A stretch of DNA of 64,000 nucleotides from Deltaproteobacteria bacterium (GCA_021780755.1 JAJXYF010000011.1:1-64000), one strand, 5' to 3'. Counted from the first letter of the stretch, positions 42,898 to 52,507 are shown. Made by a program: numbers and translations. The notes: generated by a model from the letters alone, not told the origin.

Positions 42898-45498
42898 TCA
42901 GAAAGTGAGGCGCCGGATCAGCGCCTCGCCGATCAGCAGGATCATCGCCGTCACCACCAGCCATGGCGTGAACGAAGCCGTGCGCTCGAATTGCGGCCGC
43001 GACATCACCAGTTCCTCAGGCGACGGATTCAGCCGTCCGCCGGTGGCCGACGCGAGATGCTCCAGCAGGCCGTAGTTGGGCGCGGGTCGTGGCGATTCGG
43101 CGTCGATCGCGGGGCTGACGGTATAGGCCAGCGGCGGAAAAGTCTGGTCGCTGCCGGGCGGCGGTTTGAGCTCGATGTAGTAGTTCCCCGGGGTCGCCGC
43201 TTCCAGGCTCCCCGACAATTCGCCCGGCGCGTCCTGCGACAGAATCGCGTCGGCCTTCGATCCGTTGGGCATCCGCACCACCGCGTCGATCGCCCGCCCC
43301 GCGGTGCGCAAGTCGTCGCTATAGTCGGTCAGTTTGATCTCGATACGCCCGGCGCGGTAGCCGAGCGCGACGTCGAATTTCTGCGCGGCGGTGCCAGTCT
43401 CCGGCGTCATCCAGGCGATCAGCTTGTCCCACAAAGGGCCGAAGACTCCGCTCTCGACCCATCGCGATGACCAGCGTCCGCTCGCGTCGGTGGTGACGGC
43501 CAGCGCCTTGCCCGCGCCGAATTTCCAGCTCGCAACCACTGGTGCGCGCACGCCGGCGCTGTTGACGAAGACGCTCAGCGTGGCGCCCGGCTTGATGTCG
43601 GTCGAAACAAAACCGGTGAGCGCCGGCAATTGGCGTCCGGCGAGGTCCTTGAGCACCGGGTCGGGCGAGACGCTGTACGGCACGAAATCCTTCTCGACCA
43701 TAGTGGTGTCGCCGCCGCGCTGGCGTACGTCTTCGAGGAAAAGTTCAGGAAGATTCGCGGGGCTGTCGGTTTGGTAGAAGCCGCCGCCGCCGTATTTGCT
43801 GATCGATTGAAGCAGGCCGAGGTTGGCTTCGCGGCCGATCGCGATGGTCGAAATGGTCGCGCCGCCGTCGCGATGCATGCTCGATACCAGGTCGTAGTAC
43901 ATCGCCGCGGTACCGCCGGTTTCGCCGTCGGTGAGAATCACGACGTGCTTGATCGCGGCGCCGCTCTGCGCCAGCGTGCGCTCCGCTTCCTCGAGTGCGG
44001 GCAGCAGGAAAGTGGTGCCGCGCGCCTTCAGCCGGTCGATCAGTTCGTTGAAATACGGACGGCTCTGGCCGACCGACTCCAGCGGAATCACGACGAAGGG
44101 CTGCGAGTCGAAGCCGATTACGCTGATCATGTCGCTGTCGCTGAGCGTCTTGGTAACGGTGAGCGCCGCGGCCTTCGCGTATTGAAGTTTATCGTTGCGG
44201 CCCATCGATCCCGATTTGTCGATCACCAGCACCAGCGCGCGTTTGCGCTCATGGCGCTCCGGCGGTTTCATGATTACCGGCATCACGCGCGCGACCGGAC
44301 TGTCCTGCCATCCGCCGAGGCCGAAACTCTGGTCACCGCCGACCATCGCGAGCGATCCACCGTTGGCGGTGTACTGCACCAGCGCGCTTTGCGCGGCGGG
44401 CGCGATATGTGAGCGTGAAACATTGTTGAGCACTACCGCGTCGTAGCCCCTGGGACTGCCGTTCCATTCGCCGTCGCCCACGACCACCGTGGTCGGTTCG
44501 AGTCCGATGCGCCGGATGACGGTGGCCAGGTCGTTCGCGTCGCGCTGGGTGCCGGTAAGGATCAGGACCTTACGCTGCGCGCCGATCCCGACCCAGCCCT
44601 GCAGCGAGTCATCCTCGGGATAGGTGTCGAGCGCCGGATTTGCCGGTTTGAAAACGGCCCGATAGTTGACCAGGCCCGCATTCTCCGTTCGCACCGGGAA
44701 GTCGAAGCGCGTCGCGCCGGGCGCGATCGTGACCACGCGCTGGTCGAGCGTCTCGCCATTGCGGATGATCGCAATGGTTCCCGCTGCCGGCGCCGCGTTG
44801 AGGTTCATCATCGTGACGCCGAGTGCGAACGGCTCCGCTTTGGCGAGTGCGGGCGGCAGGTTCAATTCGGTCATCGCGACGTTCGGAATCGATCGCGCGC
44901 CAGGTGGCGTGAAGATATAGAGCTGGATACCTGCGGCACGCAGGGCGCTGACGGCGTCGCTCGCGTCGCCGTGATTTTGCCAGCCGTCGGTCACCAGCAC
45001 GATCGGTCCGCCGCGGGCCTCCGCGCGGCCCGCGATCTCGTTGAGCGCGGCCTCCAGGTTGGTCGCCGCGGGCCCGCACGCGGTACATCCACCGGCGCCG
45101 GTGAGAGTAGCCAGCGCGACGCCAACGGTGGTGTCGCGCGGTGCCGTGGCAAAAATTATTGCCGGGTCGCCGGTCTTGAGCTTCAACTGGTCGCGCAATA
45201 GGCTCGCCGTAAATTCACGCATCCGCGGCGTGATACTGGTCGAAGCGTCAACCATCGCCGGCCGCGCGGCACCCTCCGAGCGCATCACGCTATGCGGATC
45301 GGCGAGCGCCGCGACGAACAGCGCCAGCACGAGCGCGCGCATCACCGGCGCGATCGATCGCACCAGGGTGCGCGCCTGCCACAGCCACCACGCGAGCAGA
45401 AGTGCCACCACGCCGAGCAGATAGAATGCATCGGGGCGGGCGAACGCGAGCCCCCTCAGCGGCAGATGCAGCGCGTTGGCGATAGCGTCGGCGTTCAC
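42898..45498 (-). CDS. large membrane VWA protein with amidotransferase-like domain
   Basis: 866 aa. Two N-terminal membrane helices (FYLLGVVALLLAWWLWQA; VMRALVLALFVAALA) are followed by a first VWA-like domain (VDASTSITPRM ... IVLVTDGWQNHGDAS), a beta domain, a class I glutamine-amidotransferase-like fold (KVLILTGTQRDANDLATVIR; GGSLAMVGGDQSFGLGG), a second VWA domain with an intact MIDAS (LVIDKSGSMGRNDK ... ILTDGETGG), and a C-terminal membrane helix. It is the last gene of the MoxR operon and overlaps the BatA-like gene by 4 bp (ATGA). Family members accompany MoxR ATPases; their targets are unknown. Confidence 0.85.
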   Translation of the reverse strand: MNADAIANALHLPLRGLAFARPDAFYLLGVVALLLAWWLWQARTLVRSIAPVMRALVLALFVAALADPHSVMRSEGAARPAMVDASTSITPRMREFTASLLRDQLKLKTGDPAIIFATAPRDTTVGVALATLTGAGGCTACGPAATNLEAALNEIAGRAEARGGPIVLVTDGWQNHGDASDAVSALRAAGIQLYIFTPPGARSIPNVAMTELNLPPALAKAEPFALGVTMMNLNAAPAAGTIAIIRNGETLDQRVVTIAPGATRFDFPVRTENAGLVNYRAVFKPANPALDTYPEDDSLQGWVGIGAQRKVLILTGTQRDANDLATVIRRIGLEPTTVVVGDGEWNGSPRGYDAVVLNNVSRSHIAPAAQSALVQYTANGGSLAMVGGDQSFGLGGWQDSPVARVMPVIMKPPERHERKRALVLVIDKSGSMGRNDKLQYAKAAALTVTKTLSDSDMISVIGFDSQPFVVIPLESVGQSRPYFNELIDRLKARGTTFLLPALEEAERTLAQSGAAIKHVVILTDGETGGTAAMYYDLVSSMHRDGGATISTIAIGREANLGLLQSISKYGGGGFYQTDSPANLPELFLEDVRQRGGDTTMVEKDFVPYSVSPDPVLKDLAGRQLPALTGFVSTDIKPGATLSVFVNSAGVRAPVVASWKFGAGKALAVTTDASGRWSSRWVESGVFGPLWDKLIAWMTPETGTAAQKFDVALGYRAGRIEIKLTDYSDDLRTAGRAIDAVVRMPNGSKADAILSQDAPGELSGSLEAATPGNYYIELKPPPGSDQTFPPLAYTVSPAIDAESPRPAPNYGLLEHLASATGGRLNPSPEELVMSRPQFERTASFTPWLVVTAMILLIGEALIRRLTF

Positions 45499-47318
45499 GG
45501 CGATACTTCGATGGTGCGGCGGCGCCGGTAAACCAGCAGTGATTCAAACACGATCAGCACGATAATCGCGGCGAGGACATACGCGGCCAGCGGCGCGCGC
45601 ACGGTCGAGCTTGCCGGCATCGCACCGGCCGCCACGGCCGGAACGCTGATGGGCGGATTGTTGGTCAGGTCCGACACGGTCAAATCAGCGAGGTTCACCG
45701 CGCGCGGGGTCTGTTGCCCGTTGGCCCCGATCAACTCATAGAGGCCTTGCGACTCCACCGACGAGAACAGCGAACCGGCCTGCGCCGATTCCCGATGCCC
45801 CGACGGCAGCACGATCGCCGTCACTCCGGCCGGGACCATCCACGGCTCCCCCGTGCGATAGCCGCTGGTCCGCGCGCCGAATCCGGCGAGACTGCCGAGC
45901 ACGTTCAAGGTCAGGATCGACATTGGCAAATTTTCGCGGCCGAGATAGGGGAACGGATTGAAGCCGGCGGCGACGAAGCGATGCCCCTGGCGGCTGCCCG
46001 ACAGCATCAGCCCGCCGCTGTTGCCGGCCACCACCGCCCGCATCCACGGATGCTGTCCGAGGTATTCGCCCTCACGAAAATTAAGCAGCCGGAAATTCAC
46101 CGCGTCGGTGAGCGGATCGGTCGTGGGCCAGCCCGCGACCTCCACGCGCGGCGCGGACAGCGCGGTGAATTTGAAGACCGGGTCGCCCGGCGGCGGCATC
46201 ACCAGCAGCGCGTTTACGGTGGGCAATTCCTTGGGCACCGTGTACTCGAAAATCGCGAGATCGAAGTTCGCGAGGTCTTTGGGCGAGTATGCATTTGGCG
46301 CGCGAGTCGCGACGCTGACGCCGGGAATCGAACGCAGGCTCGCGCCGTCGGCGGGGGTGGGACTGACGAACAGCACCGCCACCGACTTGACTGCCGAGCC
46401 GGTCGCGTAAGCGGTGTTGTCGAGCGTGAAGCCGTCGGACGGGTCTAACTGCGCGCGATAGATCGTGGCCGGCGCGAGCCGGGGAAATTCGAGCGCCGCG
46501 ACCGCGTTGGGTGCGACTGTCGCCTGCGCGGTGCCAATCGGCTTGCCGTCACCCGCTATCGTCACCGTGAGCGCCTGCGCACTCGGACTGAAATTCGCGA
46601 CCGTCACGCGTGCATGCAGCGCCGCCGCGCCAAAGGTCTCGCGGGTGAGCGCGAACGATCCGATCGCGTAATTCGCGATCGGCTGCCCCACCACGATGGG
46701 TACCACGCGCCCCGGCACCGGCGCCGCGATCGATCGGTAGCTCGCAAAGATGATGCGTCCGAGATGACTGTCCGACGCGAGTTGCCCGAGCAGCGTCGCC
46801 AGCGCCGCCGGATCATCAGGCGCATCGACCGCCTTCGTGCGGGCGATCGCCTCACGCGCCTCGCCAATTCCGCCGATCACGCCACTTAGCTGATGGGGTT
46901 GGGGGGCGGTGAGATAAACCGTCACCTGGCCGCCGCCCGCGCGATCGAGCGCGTCGTTGGTGGCCGCGATCGCCTCGTCGAACCGCGTCTTGCCCGCTGG
47001 GGTGAGCGCCTGCATCGCAGCCGAGTTGTCGATCACGACGGCGATCGGAGTGCCCTTCTTCAGCAGATACGGCCCCGCCATCGCGAGCACCGCGAGGCAC
47101 AGCGCCAGCAATTCGAGAAAGAAGGTCCAGGTGAAACGCGGACGCCCGCCGAAGCGCTGACCGCGCATCACGTGCAGGGCGCGAAACGCGAGCACGCTGG
47201 AGACCGTCGCCTGCCGCGGACGCTCCCGCGCGAGGTAGGCGAGGATCAGCGCGGGCACGATCGCGAGGAAGTAGAGTGCGCCCGGATTCAGCAGGCCGAT
47301 CGCGTTGAGCAGTCCCAT
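45495..47318 (-). CDS. BatA-type membrane VWA protein with degenerate MIDAS
   Basis: 607 aa. The N-terminal BatA domain (LLNPGALYFLAIVPALILAYL; FFLELLALCLAVLAMAGPYLL) anchors the protein, a VWA-like domain follows (about 85-210), then a long beta-rich extracytoplasmic part and a C-terminal helix (LAAYVLAAIIVLIVFESLLV). The MIDAS motif reads VIDNSAAM rather than DxSxS, so metal-dependent ligand binding by this domain is doubtful. It lies between the DUF58 gene and the 866-aa VWA gene in the MoxR operon. Confidence 0.85.
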   Translation of the reverse strand: MGLLNAIGLLNPGALYFLAIVPALILAYLARERPRQATVSSVLAFRALHVMRGQRFGGRPRFTWTFFLELLALCLAVLAMAGPYLLKKGTPIAVVIDNSAAMQALTPAGKTRFDEAIAATNDALDRAGGGQVTVYLTAPQPHQLSGVIGGIGEAREAIARTKAVDAPDDPAALATLLGQLASDSHLGRIIFASYRSIAAPVPGRVVPIVVGQPIANYAIGSFALTRETFGAAALHARVTVANFSPSAQALTVTIAGDGKPIGTAQATVAPNAVAALEFPRLAPATIYRAQLDPSDGFTLDNTAYATGSAVKSVAVLFVSPTPADGASLRSIPGVSVATRAPNAYSPKDLANFDLAIFEYTVPKELPTVNALLVMPPPGDPVFKFTALSAPRVEVAGWPTTDPLTDAVNFRLLNFREGEYLGQHPWMRAVVAGNSGGLMLSGSRQGHRFVAAGFNPFPYLGRENLPMSILTLNVLGSLAGFGARTSGYRTGEPWMVPAGVTAIVLPSGHRESAQAGSLFSSVESQGLYELIGANGQQTPRAVNLADLTVSDLTNNPPISVPAVAAGAMPASSTVRAPLAAYVLAAIIVLIVFESLLVYRRRRTIEVSP

Positions 47319-47370
47319 CGCTAGTGCGCCTGGTGCGCCTTCGGCTCCGAGCTATTTTGCGCGCGCGGCA

Positions 47371-48270
47371 TCAATGCACCAGGCCGAGGTCGGCGACGGC
47401 GCGCAGGAAGAAATCGTGGAAGTCCACGCCGGTAGTGTAGAGCGTGTAGTGCAGTCCGTTGCGGAAGCAGAAGACCTTAATCTCGCGCGCGAGACGCAGC
47501 AGCGTTTCGCGATAGCGGTCGCGCTCGCGCTGGCCGATCGAGACCCGCACGCGCTCGCCGCTCTCGGCGTCAACCACCTCGACGTCGCCGTTGAGGCCTT
47601 GGCCGTCGAGTTCCGTCGCGCCGAGGATCTGCACCGCGGTCACGTCCATATTCGCGGCCGTGAACAGCCCCAGCCCGCGCGTCGCCACGTTGGGCAACAT
47701 CATGAAGTCCGAGATCAGGAAGACCTTGCCGGCGCGCCGGATCGAGACCATCTCGCGTGCGAGCGCCGGCGCCAGATCGACCTCGCCGCCGGGGCGAATC
47801 GCGGTCAGGCTGCGCCCCAATTCGACGATCCGATGGCGTCCGTAAACGAACGCCGGGGGGGGCGGAGTGCCGCGGCCCGCGATCACGCGGATCATCACGC
47901 GGTCGCCCGACGCGAGTGCGACGTAAGCGATCGCCAGCGCTGTCGCGACGGCTGATTCGAACTTGCGATCGCGCGCGGGAAAACCCATCGAAGCACTCGC
48001 GTCGATAAAAATATACGTGAGCAGGTCTTCCTCTTCCTTGAACAGCTTGATGTACAGTTTGTCGGTGCGCCCATACAGGCCCCAGTCGATGTAGCGGAAG
48101 TCGTCGCCGTCCGAATAATGGCGAAAATCGCTGAACTCCAGCGACGAGCCGCGCCGCGGCGACAGATGCGTCCCCTTGCCGAGACCCGCGAACTCGCGCC
48201 GCGTCTTGATGCGCAACTGGTCGAGGCGCGCGATGAACTCGGGGGTGAATTCTTCCGGCAGTCCGAGCAT
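47371..48270 (-). CDS. DUF58 domain protein
   Basis: 300 aa from the ATG at 48270, two bases after the MoxR stop; the ORF-track extension reads back through moxR in another frame. The DUF58 signature is present: GLGKGTHLSPRRGSSLEFSDFRHYSDGDDFRYIDWGLYGRTDKLYIK near residue 30, followed by a VWA-like fold with YIFIDASASMGFP and ISDFMMLPN. DUF58 proteins are the constant partners of MoxR AAA ATPases. Translation is probably coupled to moxR because no separate Shine-Dalgarno is evident. Confidence 0.92.
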   Translation of the reverse strand: MLGLPEEFTPEFIARLDQLRIKTRREFAGLGKGTHLSPRRGSSLEFSDFRHYSDGDDFRYIDWGLYGRTDKLYIKLFKEEEDLLTYIFIDASASMGFPARDRKFESAVATALAIAYVALASGDRVMIRVIAGRGTPPPPAFVYGRHRIVELGRSLTAIRPGGEVDLAPALAREMVSIRRAGKVFLISDFMMLPNVATRGLGLFTAANMDVTAVQILGATELDGQGLNGDVEVVDAESGERVRVSIGQRERDRYRETLLRLAREIKVFCFRNGLHYTLYTTGVDFHDFFLRAVADLGLVH

Positions 48271-48272
48271 CG

Positions 48273-49286
48273 TTAGCGCGGGCGCTTGAGCCGCTTGACC
48301 GCCTGTTCCAGAATCGATTCCGGGCTCACATTCTCGGCCTCCGCCTGGAAGTTGCGCAGCAGCCGATGACGCAGCGCCGGGATGATCGCATCCTCGACGT
48401 CCTCGTAACTGATCGTCACCCGGCCCGCCAGCAGCGCGTTGACCTTGGCGCACATGATCAGCGATTGCGCGCCGCGCGGGCTCGGGCCGAAGCGCAGGTA
48501 CTGCGAAACTTCAGGAATCGCGTTGGGACCGCCCGGCGTGCACGCGCCGATAATCGAGATGATGTAGCGCTCGACCGGCTCGCCGACCATCACTTCGCGC
48601 ACCAGAGCCTTTTCCGCCTCGATCTGCGCGGGCGCGCGCGCCGGATCGAAAATCGACTGGACTTTGTACGACGTCGCGCCGGTGGTGCGGTTGAGGATCT
48701 CGCGCAATTCGTCGGGCTGCGGCGCTCCCATCACGACCTTGAACAGGAAGCGATCCATCTGCGCTTCGGGCAGCGGATAGGTGCCCTCCAACTCGATCGG
48801 GTTCTGTGTCGCGAGCACGAAAAACGGCGCCTCGAGTTTATAGGTGGTGCCGAACACCGTGACTTGCCGCTCCTCCATCGCCTCCAGCACCGCCGATTGC
48901 GTCTTGGGCGTGGCGCGATTGATCTCGTCGCCGAGCACGATATGCGCGAAGATCGGGCCGGCCTTGAAACTGAATTCGCGCCGCCCGTCGCTCTCCGCCA
49001 GCACCTGCGTCCCCACGATGTCCGAGGGCATCAGATCCGGCGTGAACTGGATCCGCTTGAAGCTCAGACCCAGGGTCTCCGCGGTGGCCTTGACCATCAG
49101 CGTTTTCCCGAGGCCCGGGACGCCTTCAATCAGTATATGCCCGCCGCAGAACAGTGCGGTCAGCACCTTTCGTATCGGGTCGCGATGGCCGACGATTACG
49201 CGGGCGACCTCGGCCTCGGCGCGGGCGAAGGTCTTGCGGAACTCGGCCACGCGCTCGTTCGGTGATATTTGGGGAGCCGCTCCCAT
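48273..49286 (-). CDS. MoxR-family AAA+ ATPase
   Basis: 337 aa. Walker A is GVPGLGKTLMVKATAE near residue 55, followed by RIQFTPDLMPSDIVGTQVL, Walker B HIVLGDEINRATPKTQSAVLEAMEE near 113, sensor 1 FFVLATQNPIELEGTYPLPEAQMDRF, and a C-terminal helical lid with sensor-2 arginine (RFGPSPRGAQSLIMCAK). It is a chaperone-like ATPase expected to act on substrates presented by the VWA proteins encoded downstream. AAGGAG lies 5 bp before the ATG. The 121-bp upstream gap contains short direct repeats. Confidence 0.95.
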   Translation of the reverse strand: MGAAPQISPNERVAEFRKTFARAEAEVARVIVGHRDPIRKVLTALFCGGHILIEGVPGLGKTLMVKATAETLGLSFKRIQFTPDLMPSDIVGTQVLAESDGRREFSFKAGPIFAHIVLGDEINRATPKTQSAVLEAMEERQVTVFGTTYKLEAPFFVLATQNPIELEGTYPLPEAQMDRFLFKVVMGAPQPDELREILNRTTGATSYKVQSIFDPARAPAQIEAEKALVREVMVGEPVERYIISIIGACTPGGPNAIPEVSQYLRFGPSPRGAQSLIMCAKVNALLAGRVTISYEDVEDAIIPALRHRLLRNFQAEAENVSPESILEQAVKRLKRPR

Positions 49287-49407
49287 CGCTTCTCCTTCCT
49301 TACTGCTCGACTGCTCAGATCGCTTTGCTACTCAGTCCGCTACATTATTCAGTTCCACTTACTAATCGATCGCGCTGCTGCTCAGTCCGCCCGACGAATC
49401 GACTCGC

Positions 49408-50916
49408 CTAATGAATCAGGTCGCGATAGCGCGGCGGCACCAGTTGGCGCTCGTCGGGCATGTCCGTCAGCCGCTCTTCCTTGAGCGGCGCATTGGTGTA
49501 CGCCGCCGAGGCCACCGGATGTTCGGCGTCGGCCACCGTGCGGCCGCCACTGGTGTCGCTCACCGCCGCGCTCGGCAGCCGAAACGTCACGTAGCGGGCG
49601 TCATGGATTTCCAGTCCGGGACCTTCGCCAGGCTTGTAGAAACGCTCGTAATTGCCGGCCTTCGGCATCTCGCCCAGGTGCGTATCGCCCATCGAGCCTT
49701 TGTCGTCGCGCCGCCCGCTCGGCGGGGTGCTGCCCGCGCTTGCCGGCTGGTTGTTGCGGGCCTCGCTGCCGGGCCGCGGCAGTTCGATGCTGCCGGTGCC
49801 ATTCGGCTGTTTTCGCGGCCCGGTCGCGTTGGAATTGTCGCCCTCTTTGGGCGCCATGCCCGTTCCGTTATTGGCCTGCTGCGATCCGGTGTTCTTGTTC
49901 TGTTGACCCGCGGCGGCTTCGATCTGCGCCTGCGCCTTCGAAATGTCGTTGCCCAACTCGACCATTTTCTGATCCGTCTTGTCGCCCTTGCCGCCCCCGC
50001 CGCCGCCGGCGCCCGATCCGGTGCCTTTGCCGGCGCCGCTGCCCTGTCCCTCGCCCGCGCCATCACCGCTGCCGCTGCCCGTGCCTTTGCTGTTGCCGCT
50101 GCCCGATCCGCCGCCGGAGCCGCCCGACGCATTCTTCGCGATGCTGTTGCCGCTCTGCCGCTGCTGCTCGACTCGCTCGAGCTCCCGCTTCATCGCGGCG
50201 AGTTCCTGCAGCTTTTGCTCGGGCGGCAGCTTGGGGTTTTCGAGGTCGCGCGCCACGGCGCGCATCGCTTTGACCAGGTCCCTTTCGGCTGGCGTCGCCG
50301 AGGAGCTATCCAACGACCGCGCGACCTGGCGCAGCCGATGCGCGATCGCCTGGTCCGGCGTCGGTACCACCACGAAGGCCAGCGCCGCCGCTGCCAGCGC
50401 GGCCATCACCACCGCCGCCGCGATCGCCGACCGCTTCAGCGGTTGCGCGAGCTTCAGCCTGAACTCGCGCCGCGGTTCGAACAGGTCGAGATACGCGATC
50501 GCGCGCCGCCACAGCATCGGGAACAATGGCGAGCGCCGTCCGCGTTCCTGCGGATGTGCCGGATTGGCGAGCGTCGCCAGCGTCAAAATCTCCTGGTGCC
50601 CACCGATATGATTGTCCACCGCCGCCGCCGCGCCGAGAAAGTCGTCGGCCTTCAGGTAGGCGAACAGCGCCAGCACTCCCATCATGATCAGTTGCGCGGC
50701 GCAGGCTGCGATCAGGACTTCGCCGAACCGCGTCTCGCGATCGTCGGTCAGGATGTAGCCGAAGTTCTCCCAGGTCAACACGCCGATCACGTCGAGGCCC
50801 AGTGCGAACAAAATCGTGAGCCCGAGCGGCATCGTCAAATCGATCGCCGCGGTCATCGCCGCCAGGCGCGCCAGGCGCCGGCGCGATTTGCCGATTTGCT
50901 CGATTGGGTTGACCAT
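49408..50916 (-). CDS. membrane protein with Gly/Ser-rich linker, MoxR-operon associated
   Basis: 502 aa. Two N-terminal helices (MTAAIDLTMPLGLTILFALGL; VLIAACAAQLIMMGVLALFA) and a third near 170 (AIAAAVVMAALAAAALAFVVV) are followed by a helical region (AERDLVKAMRAVARDLENPK) and about 60 residues of nearly pure Gly/Ser (GGSGGGSGSGNSKGTGSGSG), then a polar C-terminal domain (KAGNYERFYKPGEGPGLEIH). The layout resembles the DUF4175-type proteins found with MoxR/VWA genes, but I cannot confirm that family. It is upstream of moxR on the same strand. Confidence 0.7.
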   Translation of the reverse strand: MVNPIEQIGKSRRRLARLAAMTAAIDLTMPLGLTILFALGLDVIGVLTWENFGYILTDDRETRFGEVLIAACAAQLIMMGVLALFAYLKADDFLGAAAAVDNHIGGHQEILTLATLANPAHPQERGRRSPLFPMLWRRAIAYLDLFEPRREFRLKLAQPLKRSAIAAAVVMAALAAAALAFVVVPTPDQAIAHRLRQVARSLDSSSATPAERDLVKAMRAVARDLENPKLPPEQKLQELAAMKRELERVEQQRQSGNSIAKNASGGSGGGSGSGNSKGTGSGSGDGAGEGQGSGAGKGTGSGAGGGGGGKGDKTDQKMVELGNDISKAQAQIEAAAGQQNKNTGSQQANNGTGMAPKEGDNSNATGPRKQPNGTGSIELPRPGSEARNNQPASAGSTPPSGRRDDKGSMGDTHLGEMPKAGNYERFYKPGEGPGLEIHDARYVTFRLPSAAVSDTSGGRTVADAEHPVASAAYTNAPLKEERLTDMPDERQLVPPRYRDLIH

Positions 50917-50952
50917 TACCGCTCCGCCCGCTGGCGCGATCCGTCCTTGCCG

Positions 50953-51966
50953 TTAGCCCTTCAATCCTCGTAATAGCGCGTTGCGGCGCTTGACCTCGGC
51001 GATTGCCCGCTGATGTTCCGCGAATGAGCGCGAGAAGATATGGGTCCCGTCATTGCGTGCAACAAAATACAGGTAATCGGTGTGCGCCGGATAGAGTGCC
51101 GCACGAATCGAAGGCAGTCCCGGGTTCGCGATCGGCCCCGGCGGCAGCCCGGCGATTTCATAAGTGTTGAACGCCGAGGGCGTCCGCACCGCCGTCGCCG
51201 CCCGTTCGCTGTCGCCTTGCTGATTATATTCGGCGGTCGGATCCGATTGCAGCGGCATCCCGAGCTTCAGCCGGTTGTAAAATACACTCGCGATAATCGG
51301 CCGCTCTTGCGGTGCGTGCGCTTCCTTCTCGATTATCGAGGCCATCGTCACCATCTCGCGTGCGGTCAGGTTGAGATCGAACAGGCGCTGCTCGACCGCG
51401 GGCGTCAACACCGCGAAAAACCGCTCCAGCATCGTCGCTAATATCTGATCGGTCTTTACCAGCGGCGAGAAGCGATAGGTCGCCGGGAACAGGAAGCCCT
51501 CGCTGCCTAGCGGGCCCAGCCCCAGTGCCGCCACCATCGATCCGCTGCGCGCGGCCGCGTCGAAGTCATTTTCACAGACCAGTCCGGCCTCTTCCAGCCG
51601 CGCGCCTATCTGATGGACCGTCATGCCTTCCGGTACCGTCACCGTCACCACCATGAAGTCGCCGTTGACCAGATGGGCCAACACCGCGGGCATCGCCTCG
51701 CCGCCCTTGAAGCCGTAATCGCCGGGCTTCAGGCGCTTCGCGCGTCCGGTCAGGTTCGCATAGAGAACGAACGCGAGTTCGCTGCGGACCACTCCGGCCC
51801 GCGCGAGTTCACCTGCCGCCACCGTCATCGATGCGCCCTTGCGGATCGAGACCACGCGCGGCGGCGTAAAAATCCCGGTCGGGCTGAAGACCAGGTAGCG
51901 GACGTATAGTCCGCTGCCGGCGGCCGCCAAAATCAGCACGGCCAATCCGTATCCAAGCTTTCTCAT
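50953..51966 (-). CDS. mltG: endolytic murein transglycosylase MltG
   Basis: Cleaves nascent glycan strands at the inner-membrane surface and limits peptidoglycan chain length. 337 aa with an N-terminal signal anchor (YGLAVLILAAAGSGLYVRYL), a LysM-like subdomain (RKGASMTVAAGELARAGV ... VTVPEGMTVHQIGARLEEAG) and the YceG catalytic domain. The catalytic Glu is in MASIIEKEAHAPQERPIIASVFYNRL near residue 217. The C-terminus DYLYFVARNDGTHIFSRSFAEH is diagnostic. It lies downstream of ruvX, a common pairing, and 37 bp upstream of the 502-aa membrane protein. Confidence 0.95.
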   Translation of the reverse strand: MRKLGYGLAVLILAAAGSGLYVRYLVFSPTGIFTPPRVVSIRKGASMTVAAGELARAGVVRSELAFVLYANLTGRAKRLKPGDYGFKGGEAMPAVLAHLVNGDFMVVTVTVPEGMTVHQIGARLEEAGLVCENDFDAAARSGSMVAALGLGPLGSEGFLFPATYRFSPLVKTDQILATMLERFFAVLTPAVEQRLFDLNLTAREMVTMASIIEKEAHAPQERPIIASVFYNRLKLGMPLQSDPTAEYNQQGDSERAATAVRTPSAFNTYEIAGLPPGPIANPGLPSIRAALYPAHTDYLYFVARNDGTHIFSRSFAEHQRAIAEVKRRNALLRGLKG

Positions 51967-52081
51967 CGTTGCTATTCGGCCCGGCTATTCGGCTCGACTA
52001 ATCAGCTTAACAGATGTGTTTTGCGGGTGTGGATCGCTCGCCTGCGATCGCCGATAGCGTCCCCGCCGCAACCGCCGCGGT

Positions 52082-52507
52082 TCACGCCAACCCACCCGCC
52101 TGCCGATTATTCAGCCAGCCCTCCAGGATCACGCTCGCGGCCACCGCGTCGATCGTGCCCTTGTCCCGCGCGCGCCTGCCGGACAATTCCTTGAGCCGCT
52201 CTTCAGCTTCGAAACTCGTCAGACGCTCGTCGAAAAGCTCCACCGGAAGACCGCTCGCTTCGTGCAACCGATGGGCAAATGCGGTCGCTGCGCGCGCCGC
52301 CGGACCCGCGCTCCCGTCCATGTTCAGCGGCAATCCGACCACCACTCGCGTTACTTCAAATTCGACGAGACGCGCGCGAATCGCTTCAAGGTCGCGCACC
52401 ACCGAACGACGCTCCAACGCGCCAATCGGATGAACCGCGAGACCCGCATCATCCGCGATCGCGATTCCAATACGGCGTTTACCCAGATCAAGAGCAGCTA
52501 TCGCCAT
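52082..52507 (-). CDS. ruvX: RuvX/YqgF-type Holliday-junction resolvase homologue
   Basis: 141 aa RNase H-fold protein: ALDLGKRRIGIAIAD at the N-terminus with the first catalytic Asp, VVGLPLNMDGSAGPAARAA near residue 58, VELFDERLTSFEAEERL with the second acidic pair, and KGTIDAVAASVILEGWLNN with the last Asp. Bacterial YqgF acts in pre-16S rRNA 5'-end processing and has junction-resolvase ancestry. A TATAAT box lies about 32 bp upstream. It is the first gene before mltG on the minus strand. Confidence 0.93.
   Translation of the reverse strand: MAIAALDLGKRRIGIAIADDAGLAVHPIGALERRSVVRDLEAIRARLVEFEVTRVVVGLPLNMDGSAGPAARAATAFAHRLHEASGLPVELFDERLTSFEAEERLKELSGRRARDKGTIDAVAASVILEGWLNNRQAGGLA

Noticed and set aside
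40736-42964. 742-aa minus-strand ORF
   Set aside because: Antisense to the ATP-dependent ligase, whose motifs are unambiguous; Arg/His/Asp-rich shadow.
49411-50973. 520-aa plus-strand ORF
   Set aside because: Antisense to the MoxR-operon membrane protein; Arg-rich with no hydrophobic pattern or motif.
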